From NCBI RefSeq assembly GCF_003688625.1, contig NZ_RCWY01000001.1, forward strand, positions 744,001 through 808,000: a stretch of DNA of 64,000 nt, in the 5' to 3' direction. The notes beneath the pieces were generated by a model. The model did no database searches. It was not told the DNA's origin and worked only from the letters and a program-made list of their open reading frames with translations. Position 1 is the stretch's first letter, and every line of letters starts with the position of its first letter. A program made the translations under genes and the position numbers. This document shows positions 1-7,161 of this stretch, piece after piece. The DNA is from Sphingomonas sp. PP-CE-3A-406 (GTDB taxonomy: Bacteria > Pseudomonadota > Alphaproteobacteria > Sphingomonadales > Sphingomonadaceae).

Positions 1-1
1 G

Positions 2-43
2 ATGATGCGGATCGCCGGCGAGAAGCGCCTGCTGGCAGCGTAA
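2..43 (+). CDS. C-terminal end of an upstream gene (partial)
   Basis: An open frame enters from the left edge and ends in TAA at 41-43; its last residues read IAGEKRLLAA. One base separates this stop from the GTG start of the next gene, so the two are probably co-transcribed. Too little is present to name the product. Confidence 0.45.
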   Translation: MMRIAGEKRLLAA

Positions 44-44
44 A

Positions 45-1316
45 GTGGCGCGCACCGTCGTCATTGGCGGCGGTGCAGCCGGTATTGCTGCGGCGCGGAC
101 GCTGCATGACGCGGGCCATGATGTCTTGCTGGTCGAGGCCAGCGACCGCCTGGGTGGTCGAGCCCACAGCCTGCCCCTAGCCTCCCTGATCCCCCGCGAA
201 GGCGGGGGTCCAGACTGGACCCCCGCCTTCGCGGGGGAACATGTTGATGCCGGTTGCGGCTGGCTGCACTCCGCCCAACGCAATCCTTGGACGTCGATAG
301 CAGAGGCTACCGGCTTCACCGTCGACCGCTCCGATGCAAACTGGCGTACCCAGTGGCGTGACCTTGGCTTCTCGCCTGAAGATCAAGCGTCCTCCTCCGT
401 CGCCTACCAAGCCTGGAACACGCGCGCCGTTGCCGCCCTCGAAGGCGCCGACCGCCCCCTCTCCGACTTCATTGACGCGCACGACAAGTGGCGCCCGAAG
501 ATCGACGCGATCTCCGGCTACGCCAACGGCGCGAACCTGACCCAAGTGTCGCTCCACGACTGGGCCGCCTACGAAGACGCCTCCACCGACGACAACTGGA
601 CGGTCAGGCAAGGCTACGGCACACTCGTCGCCAGCCATGCCGCTGGTCTGAACATCCGCCTCTCCACCCCGGTAACGCGCATCGACCACAGCGGCCGCCA
701 CCTCAAGCTCGACACCACCGCCGGCACGATCGAGGCGGACCACGTCATCGTCTGCGTCCCCACTACCGTCCTCGCCAGGTCACAGATTGTGTTCGACCCG
801 CCGCTCCCCGACAAGCACGCCGCCGCCGCCGACCTCCCGCTCGGGCTCGCGGACAAGGTGTTCCTCCACGTCGACCGTCCCGAATGGACAACCAACGCGC
901 ACTTGATCGGTGACCCGTACAGCGCCTGCACGGCGAGCCACCGCTTGTCGCCGTTCGGCTGGCCGATCGTCGAAAGCTTCTTTGGCGGTGATTGCGCGGA
1001 TATGCTGGAGGACGGCGATGCAGCACAGTTCGCGATCGACGAACTCGTCGGACTTCTGGGAAGCGACTGGCACAAGCGCTTCACTCCGCTGGCCACGACC
1101 CGCTGGCGCCATGAACGCTATATCAGTGGCAGCTACAGCCACGCGCTCGTCGGTTGCGCCGGCCAGCGCGCCGTCCTCGCCGCATCGGTCGACGGCCGTA
1201 TCCACTTCGCCGGTGAAGCATGCCACGCCTTCGACTTCTCCACAGCCCACGGCGCGTACGAGACCGGTGTGACCGCGGCCCGCGCGGTCATTGGCGAGGC
1301 CTCGACGATCGCATAA
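45..1316 (+). CDS. FAD-dependent amine oxidase-type oxidoreductase
   Basis: A 423-residue flavoprotein of the amine oxidase (NAD(P)-binding Rossmann) family. The N-terminus has the dinucleotide-binding motif VVIGGGAAGIAAA (residues 5-17), followed by VEASDRLGGRAHS, the usual ADP-ribose/FAD signature. Near the C-terminus IHFAGEACHAFDFSTAHGAY is the second FAD-binding block. The family oxidises amines to imines with release of hydrogen peroxide; the substrate cannot be told from sequence. The start is GTG, one base after the preceding stop. Residues about 49-65 are encoded by a palindromic repeat (190-238) that sits where relatives have a short link between GGRAH and DAGCGWLHS, so this stretch looks like an in-frame insertion. 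mtgA follows 9 bp downstream. Confidence 0.85.
   Translation: MARTVVIGGGAAGIAAARTLHDAGHDVLLVEASDRLGGRAHSLPLASLIPREGGGPDWTPAFAGEHVDAGCGWLHSAQRNPWTSIAEATGFTVDRSDANWRTQWRDLGFSPEDQASSSVAYQAWNTRAVAALEGADRPLSDFIDAHDKWRPKIDAISGYANGANLTQVSLHDWAAYEDASTDDNWTVRQGYGTLVASHAAGLNIRLSTPVTRIDHSGRHLKLDTTAGTIEADHVIVCVPTTVLARSQIVFDPPLPDKHAAAADLPLGLADKVFLHVDRPEWTTNAHLIGDPYSACTASHRLSPFGWPIVESFFGGDCADMLEDGDAAQFAIDELVGLLGSDWHKRFTPLATTRWRHERYISGSYSHALVGCAGQRAVLAASVDGRIHFAGEACHAFDFSTAHGAYETGVTAARAVIGEASTIA
190..238. repeat. Palindromic repeat, family B, inside the amine oxidase gene
   Basis: Two 24-base arms are perfect reverse complements around a single central base at 214. The arm contains CCCCCGCGAAGGCGGGGGTC. 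The element is read through in the amine oxidase frame, giving the residues PREGGGPDWTPAFAGE. Related copies lie at 28803-28853 and 29936-30014. Confidence 0.9.
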
Positions 1317-1325
1317 GGAGCGGCG

Positions 1326-1997
1326 ATGGGCCTTATCCGCATCGCCGCCAAAATCGTCTTCGCTTTCGTCCTCATCACGGTCGCGTGGGTCGGCATCTAC
1401 CGCTTCGTGCCGGTGCCGTTCACTTGGACAATGATGGGCGACGTCATCAACGGCCACGGCGTGACGAAGGACTGGATGCCGCTTTCAGAGATGGATCCGG
1501 ACATGGCGCGCGCGGCAATCGCGGGCGAGGATTCTCGGTTTTGTTCGCATCACGGCTTCGATTTCAAGGCGATGGCAGGCGCGGCGGCGCGCAATGCGCA
1601 GGGCGGCCGGATCCGCGGTGGGTCGACGATTAGCCAGCAGACCGCGAAGAACGCATTTCTGTTCCAGGGCGGCGGCTATGTGCGGAAGGCGTTCGAGGCG
1701 TATTTCACCGTGCTGATCGAGGCGATGTGGCCGAAGCGGCGGATCATGGAGGTGTACCTCAACATCGCCGAGACGGGGATCGGGACGTACGGCGCGAACG
1801 CCGGGGCGATCCGGTATTTCAACCATGATGCGTCGCATCTGTCGCCGACCGAGGCGGGCCGGATCGCGGCGGTGCTGCCTCTGCCGAAGAAGCGCGCCGC
1901 GATTGATCCGCACGGGTTTGTGCGGAAGCATGGGAACACGCTGTCACGACGGGTTTCTGTCGTGCGGAACAACGGGTTGGATGGGTGTCTGCGATAG
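1326..1997 (+). CDS. mtgA: Monofunctional biosynthetic peptidoglycan transglycosylase
   Basis: A glycosyltransferase of family GT51 that polymerises lipid II into glycan strands at the cytoplasmic membrane, without a transpeptidase domain. The 223-residue length fits MtgA. One N-terminal membrane segment (about residues 5-27) anchors it. The catalytic block reads AGEDSRFCSHHGFD with the general-base glutamate at residue 68, followed by RGGSTISQQTAKN and the AETGIGTYGANAGA motif, all diagnostic of the family. It begins 9 bp after the amine oxidase gene, with AAGGAG (1314-1319) as ribosome binding site, so it is probably in the same transcript. Confidence 0.95.
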   Translation: MGLIRIAAKIVFAFVLITVAWVGIYRFVPVPFTWTMMGDVINGHGVTKDWMPLSEMDPDMARAAIAGEDSRFCSHHGFDFKAMAGAAARNAQGGRIRGGSTISQQTAKNAFLFQGGGYVRKAFEAYFTVLIEAMWPKRRIMEVYLNIAETGIGTYGANAGAIRYFNHDASHLSPTEAGRIAAVLPLPKKRAAIDPHGFVRKHGNTLSRRVSVVRNNGLDGCLR

Positions 1998-2051
1998 GGG
2001 CGGCGCCGTGATGCGACGCCATGAGGATACCCCACCCCGGCGTTGCACCCC

Positions 2052-2148
2052 CCCGGCGAAGGCCGGGGCCCAATTGGAAAGGCTTTTATAACCAAGCGCT
2101 GCACTCAGTCGGACGCGTCCCCCCAGTTGGGCCCCGGCCTTCGCCGGG
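2052..2148. repeat. Palindromic repeat, family A (about 97 bp)
   Basis: Arms of 26 bases at 2052-2077 and 2123-2148 are inverted repeats with one mismatch; the arm contains CGGCGAAGGCCGGGGCCCA. The middle 45 bases are not palindromic. It lies in the 181-bp gap between mtgA and the convergent small membrane protein gene. The same element occurs at 18711-18808, inside a coding frame, and at 53541-53637. Confidence 0.9.
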
Positions 2149-2178
2149 ATGGCGTCACCTGTACATGCGTCGTGGACG

Positions 2179-2421
2179 TTACTGCGTCGACTTCTCGACC
2201 GCGTCGCCTGCCTTATCGGCTGCACTACCAACGCTTTTCGCCGCCGAAGTGATGGCCGCGTCCTTGCTGTTCTGTGCGCCCTGGCGGCTGAACAGGTAAT
2301 AGCCACCGATTAGCACCGCAATTAACAACACGACGGCGATCAGCGTGCCGCCACCGCCGCTCCGGCGCTCGATAACGGTGGTGTGGGTGGTCGGGGTTTC
2401 GACGATACGCTCTTCGGCCAT
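2179..2421 (-). CDS. Small single-span membrane protein of unknown function
   Basis: Encodes 80 residues: a short polar N-terminus ending in RRSGGGG, one strongly hydrophobic segment TLIAVVLLIAVLIGGYYLF (about 26-44), then an Ala/Lys/Asp/Ser-rich tail that is probably helical. No known domain recognised. GGGAGA lies just before the ATG (revcomp of 2422-2435). It faces mtgA convergently, with the family A repeat between them. Confidence 0.7.
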   Translation of the reverse strand: MAEERIVETPTTHTTVIERRSGGGGTLIAVVLLIAVLIGGYYLFSRQGAQNSKDAAITSAAKSVGSAADKAGDAVEKSTQ

Positions 2422-2501
2422 TTTGACTCTCCCTGATTACTGGAGAGCGCAACGCCGACCGAAGAACGATTGTTCCCGCGCCGAAACGAACCCGATTTGG
2501 T

Positions 2502-2825
2502 TCAGAAAGGCAGCTTGAAGCCTGGTGGCAGTTGCAGGCCGCTGGTCATCTTCGACATCTCGGTCCCCGACACAGCATCCGCCTTCGCCCGCGCGTCATT
2601 GAACGCGGCCGTGAGAAGGTCCTCGAGCATTTGCTTCTCGCTCACCTGCATCAGCGAATCGTCGATCGCGATGTTGATGATGCGGCCCTTGGCGGAGGCC
2701 TTAACCTTGACGAGCCCGCCGCCGGACGCGCCCTTGACCTCGATCGTATCGAGACTGGCTTGAGCCTTTTCGAGTTCGCTCTGGACGTTCTGCGCCATGG
2801 CGAGGATTTCATCGATATTCTTCAT
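2502..2825 (-). CDS. YbaB/EbfC family nucleoid-associated protein
   Basis: A 107-residue protein of the YbaB/EbfC family, small dimeric DNA-binding proteins commonly encoded directly after dnaX. Visible features are the N-terminal helix IDEILAMAQNVQSELEKAQ, the strand region with GGGLVKVKASAKGRI and the glycine/proline-rich tail LQLPPGFKLPF, all typical. The start at 2825 has AAGGAG eight bases upstream and its ATG overlaps the dnaX TGA (ATGA), so translation is probably coupled to dnaX. A longer frame upstream on the same strand is simply the dnaX region and is not used. Confidence 0.93.
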   Translation of the reverse strand: MKNIDEILAMAQNVQSELEKAQASLDTIEVKGASGGGLVKVKASAKGRIINIAIDDSLMQVSEKQMLEDLLTAAFNDARAKADAVSGTEMSKMTSGLQLPPGFKLPF

Positions 2826-4528
2826 GCGTTGCTCCTTTGGCCGGGCCACGATTCGAGCTGGGCGTCGGGAAACGCTGCCACCGCGGCCTTCATGATGGGG
2901 GATTCGAGAATAGCCTGGCGCACCGCGGCATCGGCGGCGTCCTGCGCCTCGCGCAGCGTCGGCGCGCCAGGGGCGTCGACGATCGACACTTTCCACGCGG
3001 TCCGCGTCACGCTCTTCAACAACGTGTTGAGTTCGGCGAGCGTGTCGGCCGAGACCGGGCGGCTGCCGCTGAGGACGAATTCGGGCGGCGTGTAGCTCAC
3101 GACGCGTGCACCGTGGCGAAGACGCGCGGCGATCGCGAGGCCGCCTGATTCGTCGAGCAGATCGACCAGCGCTTCGAACGTCGGCGGCAGGATCGGGCCG
3201 GTCGCGACGGGTTCGGGCGCCTTCGCTGCTGATCCAGCGTTCCAGGGCGGCGCTTCGCCGGACGGGGGTGTAGGTGGCGGCGGCGCCGTTGGTGTAGCCG
3301 CCGGGGCCGCACCGCTGGCGATCTGGCGGGCAAGTTCGCCGGGGTCGGGCAGCGTCGAGGCGTAGATCGCGCGCAACAGCGCCATCTCGGCGGCCTCGAT
3401 CGGCAGCGCGGCCTTGGCGACCTCGTCATGCCCCTTGAGGAACAACTGCCACAGGCGGTGCAGCGCGGGGAAGCCGAGCGATGCCGCCCATTCCTCGCGT
3501 GCCGCACGCTCCTCCATCGGCTGCGCAGCGTCCGCCGGCGTGCCGACCTTGGTCAGCGTGATGCCGTGGACGGTTTCGAGCAGCGAGCGGAGCACCGACA
3601 GTGGATCGACGCCGTAATCATATTGGCGGCGCATCGAGGCGAGCGCCCCTGCCCCGTCACCGGCGAGGATCAGCGTCAACAAGTCGCGGACCGCGCCGCG
3701 ATCGGACAGGCCGAGCATCTGGCGGACCGCGTCCGCCGTGACGCCGCCGCCTTCGAGCCCGGCATGCGCGATCGCCTGGTCGAGTATCGACAGGCCGTCG
3801 CGCGCGGAGCCTTCCGCGGCGCGCGCGATCAGCATCAGCGCCTCGGGATCGGCGGTGACGCCTTCTTCGGTCGAGACCCATGCGAAATGCTTGGCGAGCT
3901 GTTCGGCGGAGATACGGCGCAGGTCGAAGCGCTGGCAGCGCGAGAGCACCGTCACCGGGACCTTGTTCACTTCGGTCGTCGCGAACAGGAATTTTACATG
4001 GGGGGGCGGTTCCTCCAGCGTCTTCAGCAGCGCGTTGAACGCGTTCTTCGACAGCATGTGGACTTCGTCGATGATGTAGATCTTGAAGCGCGCGGTGACC
4101 GCCGAATAGCGCGACGCGTCGATGATCTCGCGGACGTCGTCGACACCGGTGTGGCTCGCGGCGTCCATCTCGATCACGTCGATATGGCGGCCCTCGGCGA
4201 TCGCGCGGCAGGGTTCGCAGACGCCGCAGGGATCGATCGTCGGGCCGCCGTCGCCATCGGGGCCGATGCAGTTGAGCGCCTTGGCGATCAGGCGGGCGGT
4301 CGATGTTTTCCCCACGCCGCGGACGCCGGTCATGAGGAAGGCGTGCGCGAGCCGGTCGCGCTTGATCGCGTTGCCGAGCGTCTGGACCATCGCGTCCTGC
4401 CCGATCAGCTCGGAAAAGGTCTGCGGACGGTATTTTCGCGCGAGCACGCGGTAGGCGGGGGCGTCCGGCGTTTTCACGGGCTGCGGGGGTTCGCCCAAGT
4501 CGAAGGAATCTGACATTGCGGTCGTCAT
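2822..4528 (-). CDS. dnaX: DNA polymerase III subunits gamma/tau
   Basis: The clamp-loader ATPase subunit that assembles the replicative polymerase and loads the beta clamp. The 568-residue protein has the RKYRPQTFSELIGQ motif, Walker A GVRGVGKT (residues 68-75), four zinc-binding cysteines between about residues 86 and 108 (CxxxxxxxxxxxxxxCGVCEPC), Walker B/DExx IYIIDEVHM and sensor SRCQRFDLRR. The proline/alanine-rich linker around residues 405-440 leads into the tau C-terminal region. ATG at 4528 is taken as start; a second in-frame ATG lies at 4516. I saw no clear slippery site for a programmed frameshift, though I did not search exhaustively. Confidence 0.96.
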   Translation of the reverse strand: MTTAMSDSFDLGEPPQPVKTPDAPAYRVLARKYRPQTFSELIGQDAMVQTLGNAIKRDRLAHAFLMTGVRGVGKTSTARLIAKALNCIGPDGDGGPTIDPCGVCEPCRAIAEGRHIDVIEMDAASHTGVDDVREIIDASRYSAVTARFKIYIIDEVHMLSKNAFNALLKTLEEPPPHVKFLFATTEVNKVPVTVLSRCQRFDLRRISAEQLAKHFAWVSTEEGVTADPEALMLIARAAEGSARDGLSILDQAIAHAGLEGGGVTADAVRQMLGLSDRGAVRDLLTLILAGDGAGALASMRRQYDYGVDPLSVLRSLLETVHGITLTKVGTPADAAQPMEERAAREEWAASLGFPALHRLWQLFLKGHDEVAKAALPIEAAEMALLRAIYASTLPDPGELARQIASGAAPAATPTAPPPPTPPSGEAPPWNAGSAAKAPEPVATGPILPPTFEALVDLLDESGGLAIAARLRHGARVVSYTPPEFVLSGSRPVSADTLAELNTLLKSVTRTAWKVSIVDAPGAPTLREAQDAADAAVRQAILESPIMKAAVAAFPDAQLESWPGQRSNA

Positions 4529-4860
4529 AGCGGGTGCTGCGCGCGCTGTCGAAGGGGTCGGAAGTTCACAAAGTTCACACGCTGGGAAGGGTCTGCACGT
4601 CGACGTGCCCGGAGGCTGGCGAGTGGATTGTCGGAACCTGTGATGTGGGCAATGCCGGTCATGCGCAGCTTATGCCACAACGGCGCGGCGTAGGATAATG
4701 ATTTGGAACGTTGCGGGAACATCGGGCGTAGTTTCTACCCGGTTGCGCTTGGGTGACTGGTTAGCTGAGAAGTTTAGAAGTGCGCTGCGGCTTAGCCGCA
4801 TCGTCAGACGGCGCTTTGCGCCGCTGGCCGCGCTCCCGTTTGCTTGCAAACGTTCGCGGT
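4529..4860. other. Non-coding interval with three consecutive hairpins
   Basis: No convincing gene between dnaX and the SRP RNA. On the minus strand, directly downstream of the SRP RNA, three compact hairpins follow each other: 4837-4852 (arms CGTTTGC/GCAAACG, 2-base loop), 4809-4823 (arms CGGCGC/GCGCCG) and 4786-4800 (arms TGCGGC/GCCGCA). None has a long U tract. They may end SRP RNA transcription or guide its 3' processing; that is inference. The short frame at 4525-4722 has no recognisable protein features. Confidence 0.5.
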
Positions 4861-4949
4861 GGGAGCCGGGACGACCCGTGGCTGGGTCGTTGTGGCTGCT
4901 TCCTTCCGGATCTGACCAAGTTGGCGACGACCACGTCCGCCCGACTCCC
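4861..4949 (-). ncRNA. ffs: Signal recognition particle RNA (4.5S RNA, small type)
   Basis: The minus strand carries the conserved SRP apical domain GGTCAGATCCGGAAGGAAGC (4917 to 4898, followed by AGCC), including the GGAAG/GCAG tetraloop region that binds the Ffh M domain. The outer ends close into a ten-pair stem: GGGAGTCGGG at 4949-4940 with CCCGGCTCCC at 4870-4861, one G-U pair. The resulting hairpin is about 89-95 nt, as expected for the small bacterial SRP RNA. It lies upstream of dnaX on the same strand, a placement seen in other alphaproteobacteria. Exact ends are estimated from the stem. Confidence 0.93.
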
Positions 4950-5008
4950 GCGGCGCATATGGCGGGGTCGGGCGGGATGATCAAGCCGCTTTAGTGGCGG
5001 CCGTCCGA

Positions 5009-5248
5009 TCAGCGACGAACGCGGACCGTGCGGCAGACGCGCTGGCGGTGATGGTTGCGGTACACGTTGCGGCAAACCTGGCGCGTGCGGACGACATGAC
5101 GACGGTAGCCGGGACGGCGATCGTCGTGGCGAACTACCGTGCGCTCATGGACGACGGTCCGCTGTGCCGAGGCTTCGGCGGCGATGCCGACGGGGGCGAG
5201 ACCGGTGAGCGCGACAAGGCCGGCGGCGGCGAGGGTGAACAACTTCAT
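5009..5248 (-). CDS. Small secreted Arg-rich protein of unknown function
   Basis: A 79-residue protein with a clear signal peptide (MKLFTLAAAGLVALTGLAPVG, cleavage near EASAQ at about residue 29), followed by a very basic mature part with two cysteines in RTRQVCRNVYRNHHRQRVCR. ATG at 5248 is chosen because GGAGA lies about 8 bases upstream and the signal peptide begins there; the frame is open for 14 more codons. No family recognised. It is probably periplasmic. A second small exported basic protein lies just upstream. Confidence 0.7.
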   Translation of the reverse strand: MKLFTLAAAGLVALTGLAPVGIAAEASAQRTVVHERTVVRHDDRRPGYRRHVVRTRQVCRNVYRNHHRQRVCRTVRVRR

Positions 5249-5342
5249 GGGACTTCTCCTGCTGGGTGCGGGTTCTGATGACCCCTGCAACCTATGTTAC
5301 CAAACTAGAGGCTGTCGGTGCGGTTCCGTATCGACGCGGGAA

Positions 5343-5663
5343 TCACCGTTCGAAGCAGCGACGAACCGGGCCGTAATAGCCGCGCTCGATCCGGCAGACG
5401 ACGCGCGACCGACCGTAACCGCGCGGGCCGCGATAACCGTAGCCGCCGCCACGATAACCATCACGGTAGCCGCGATAGCCGTGGCGCGGGCCATCCCAGC
5501 CGCGCCGGTCGTCCCATCCGCGCCCCTCATGCCGACCACGATCGTGCCAGCCCGGACCGTCGCGCGGACCGTCCCATCCATAACGCTGCGCGTCGGCGGG
5601 TGCCGAGGCGACCAGGGTTCCCGCGGCTAGCGCGCCAGCGGCGAACATTGCGATGATCTTCAT
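5343..5663 (-). CDS. Small secreted Gly/Arg/Tyr-rich protein
   Basis: 106 residues: a signal peptide (MKIIAMFAAGALAAGTLVAS, cleavage near PADAQ at about 26) and a low-complexity mature region dominated by Gly, Arg, Tyr, Asp and Trp, with repeated WDGPR, GYRG and GRGWDD units, ending RRCFER. Two cysteines (RVVCRIERGYYGPVRRC) near the C-terminus could form a disulfide. No enzyme motif. Start at 5663 is set by the signal peptide and GAGAGG upstream (revcomp of 5672-5677). Function unknown; the composition suggests a cell-surface or envelope protein. Confidence 0.68.
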   Translation of the reverse strand: MKIIAMFAAGALAAGTLVASAPADAQRYGWDGPRDGPGWHDRGRHEGRGWDDRRGWDGPRHGYRGYRDGYRGGGYGYRGPRGYGRSRVVCRIERGYYGPVRRCFER

Positions 5664-5773
5664 GTCCGGTACTCCTCTCAAGACCTCGTACATTGAGGCG
5701 ATGAGGGAGTAGTGTGCCTCGGGCCGTGCACGTTCCCTGAACCGGCCGTTGTCTTCCTGTAAGCTTTGCTGAC

Positions 5774-6079
5774 CTAAGCGGGGATCCGCACGGTCAAGCC
5801 GTCGAGCGTATCGGTCAGGCGGATCTGGCAGGCGAGACGGCTGGTGCGCGTCGCGTTGTGCGCGAGATCGAGCATATCCTCCTCGTCCTCGCTTGCTGGC
5901 TGCAGTTTGAGAAAATCGGCCGCATCGACGATGACGTGACAGGTCGCGCAGGCGAGCTGGCCTTCGCAGGTGCCTTCGAGCGGCTGGTCGTCGGCTTGCG
6001 CGACGTCGAGCAGGCGGTCGCCGGGGTTGGCCGCAACGCTGCTGACGGTGCCGTCGCGGGCGATGAAGCGGACGATCAT
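5774..6079 (-). CDS. 2Fe-2S ferredoxin (adrenodoxin type)
   Basis: A roughly 101-residue electron carrier. The cluster ligands are visible in GTCEGQLACATCHV (CxxxxxCxxC) and the fourth cysteine in SRLACQI, the pattern of vertebrate-type/Isc ferredoxins. EDEEDMLD is the acidic helix that binds redox partners. ATG at 6079 overlaps the stop of the upstream cysteine desulfurase gene (ATGA); an ATG two codons earlier (6085) is equally possible. Its position after two cysteine desulfurases suggests a role in Fe-S cluster assembly. Confidence 0.9.
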   Translation of the reverse strand: MIVRFIARDGTVSSVAANPGDRLLDVAQADDQPLEGTCEGQLACATCHVIVDAADFLKLQPASEDEEDMLDLAHNATRTSRLACQIRLTDTLDGLTVRIPA

Positions 6080-7161
6080 GGCCATTGCGCCTCGGCTGCG
6101 GCGACGATCGCATCTATCGCATCGCGGAGGTCGGTTTCGGTGGTGTAGCGACCGAAGCCGAGGCGGATGCTGGACCGCGCCTGCGCTTCGGTGAGGCCGA
6201 TCGCGCGGAGGACGTGGCTGGAGCGGCCTGACCCGCTGGCGCAGGCGGACCCGGCGGAGAAGGCGATGTCGCGGAGGTCGGACATCAGGCGGTTCACGTC
6301 GAGGTTTGCGCGCCGGACGTTGAGGTTGCCGTGATAGCGGTGTTCGATCGAGCCGTTGATCGTCCAGGTGGGGCCGAGGCGGTCGAGTGCGAGCGACCAG
6401 AGGCGGTCGATGTGCGCGGCGTCCTGGGCCTTGCGGTCGACCATGAGCTTCGCGGCGACGCCGAAGCCTGCGCAGAGTGCGGGTGACAGCGTGCCCGAGC
6501 GGCCGGGGGCTTCCTGCCCACCGCCATGCATCAGCGGTGAGAGGTCGACGCCGTCGCGGATCCAGAGCGCGCCGCTGCCCTTGGGGCCGTGGATCTTGTG
6601 CGCGGAGATGGCAATCAGATCGACGGTGCCGGGGATCGGAACGCGGCCATAGCCTTGCACCGCGTCGCAGAGCATCAGCGCGCCGGCTGCTTGGGCGATC
6701 CCGGCGAGCGCAGCGATCGGCTGGATGACGCCGATCTCGTTGTTGACGAGCATCGCCACAACGAGCCCGGTGCCGGGTTGGATTACGGCGCGGGCTTCGT
6801 CGAGGTCGACCACGCCGTCTGGGTTGACCGGGAAGATCGTGACTTGGCGACCCCTCGCCGCTTCGGCTGCGACCGTGTCGAGGACGGCGGCGTGTTCGGT
6901 GGCGAGCGTGACGATCGGGCCGGGCGTACCCTTGATCGCCCAGTTTAGTGCTTCGGTTGCGCCGCTGGTGAACGCGACGCGGCCGCCGGGGGGGAGCAGC
7001 GCGGCGACTTGATCGCGGGCGACTTCGACGGCTGCTTTGGCGCGGCGACCTTCGCGGTGGGGGGAGTGCGGGTTGGCGTGCTGTGATTCGAGCCACGGGA
7101 GCATCGCGGCGAGCGCTTCGGGCGCGAGCGGGGTCGTCGCCTGGTAGTCGAGGTACGTCAT
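6076..7161 (-). CDS. Cysteine desulfurase (class V aminotransferase), second copy
   Basis: A PLP enzyme of the NifS/IscS group, 361 residues, that takes sulfur from cysteine and carries it as a persulfide. Seen: N-terminal YLDYQATTPL, FTSGATEALN, EHAAVL (PLP-stacking His), NNEIGVIQP, CDAVQ, the PLP-lysine block SAHKIHGPKGSGA, and SAGSACASG with the persulfide cysteine in a short loop, as in the IscS/NifS class. ATG at 7161 overlaps the stop of the upstream paralogue (ATGA), and its own stop overlaps the ferredoxin start. Confidence 0.92.
   Translation of the reverse strand: MTYLDYQATTPLAPEALAAMLPWLESQHANPHSPHREGRRAKAAVEVARDQVAALLPPGGRVAFTSGATEALNWAIKGTPGPIVTLATEHAAVLDTVAAEAARGRQVTIFPVNPDGVVDLDEARAVIQPGTGLVVAMLVNNEIGVIQPIAALAGIAQAAGALMLCDAVQGYGRVPIPGTVDLIAISAHKIHGPKGSGALWIRDGVDLSPLMHGGGQEAPGRSGTLSPALCAGFGVAAKLMVDRKAQDAAHIDRLWSLALDRLGPTWTINGSIEHRYHGNLNVRRANLDVNRLMSDLRDIAFSAGSACASGSGRSSHVLRAIGLTEAQARSSIRLGFGRYTTETDLRDAIDAIVAAAEAQWP

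Noticed and set aside
2822..4528. Programmed frameshift in dnaX making the gamma subunit
   Set aside because: No A-rich slippery heptamer with stem-loop was evident in this GC-rich gene.
4525..4722. Open frame on the minus strand upstream of dnaX
   Set aside because: No ribosome site, no recognisable features and Arg-rich composition typical of a random GC-rich frame.
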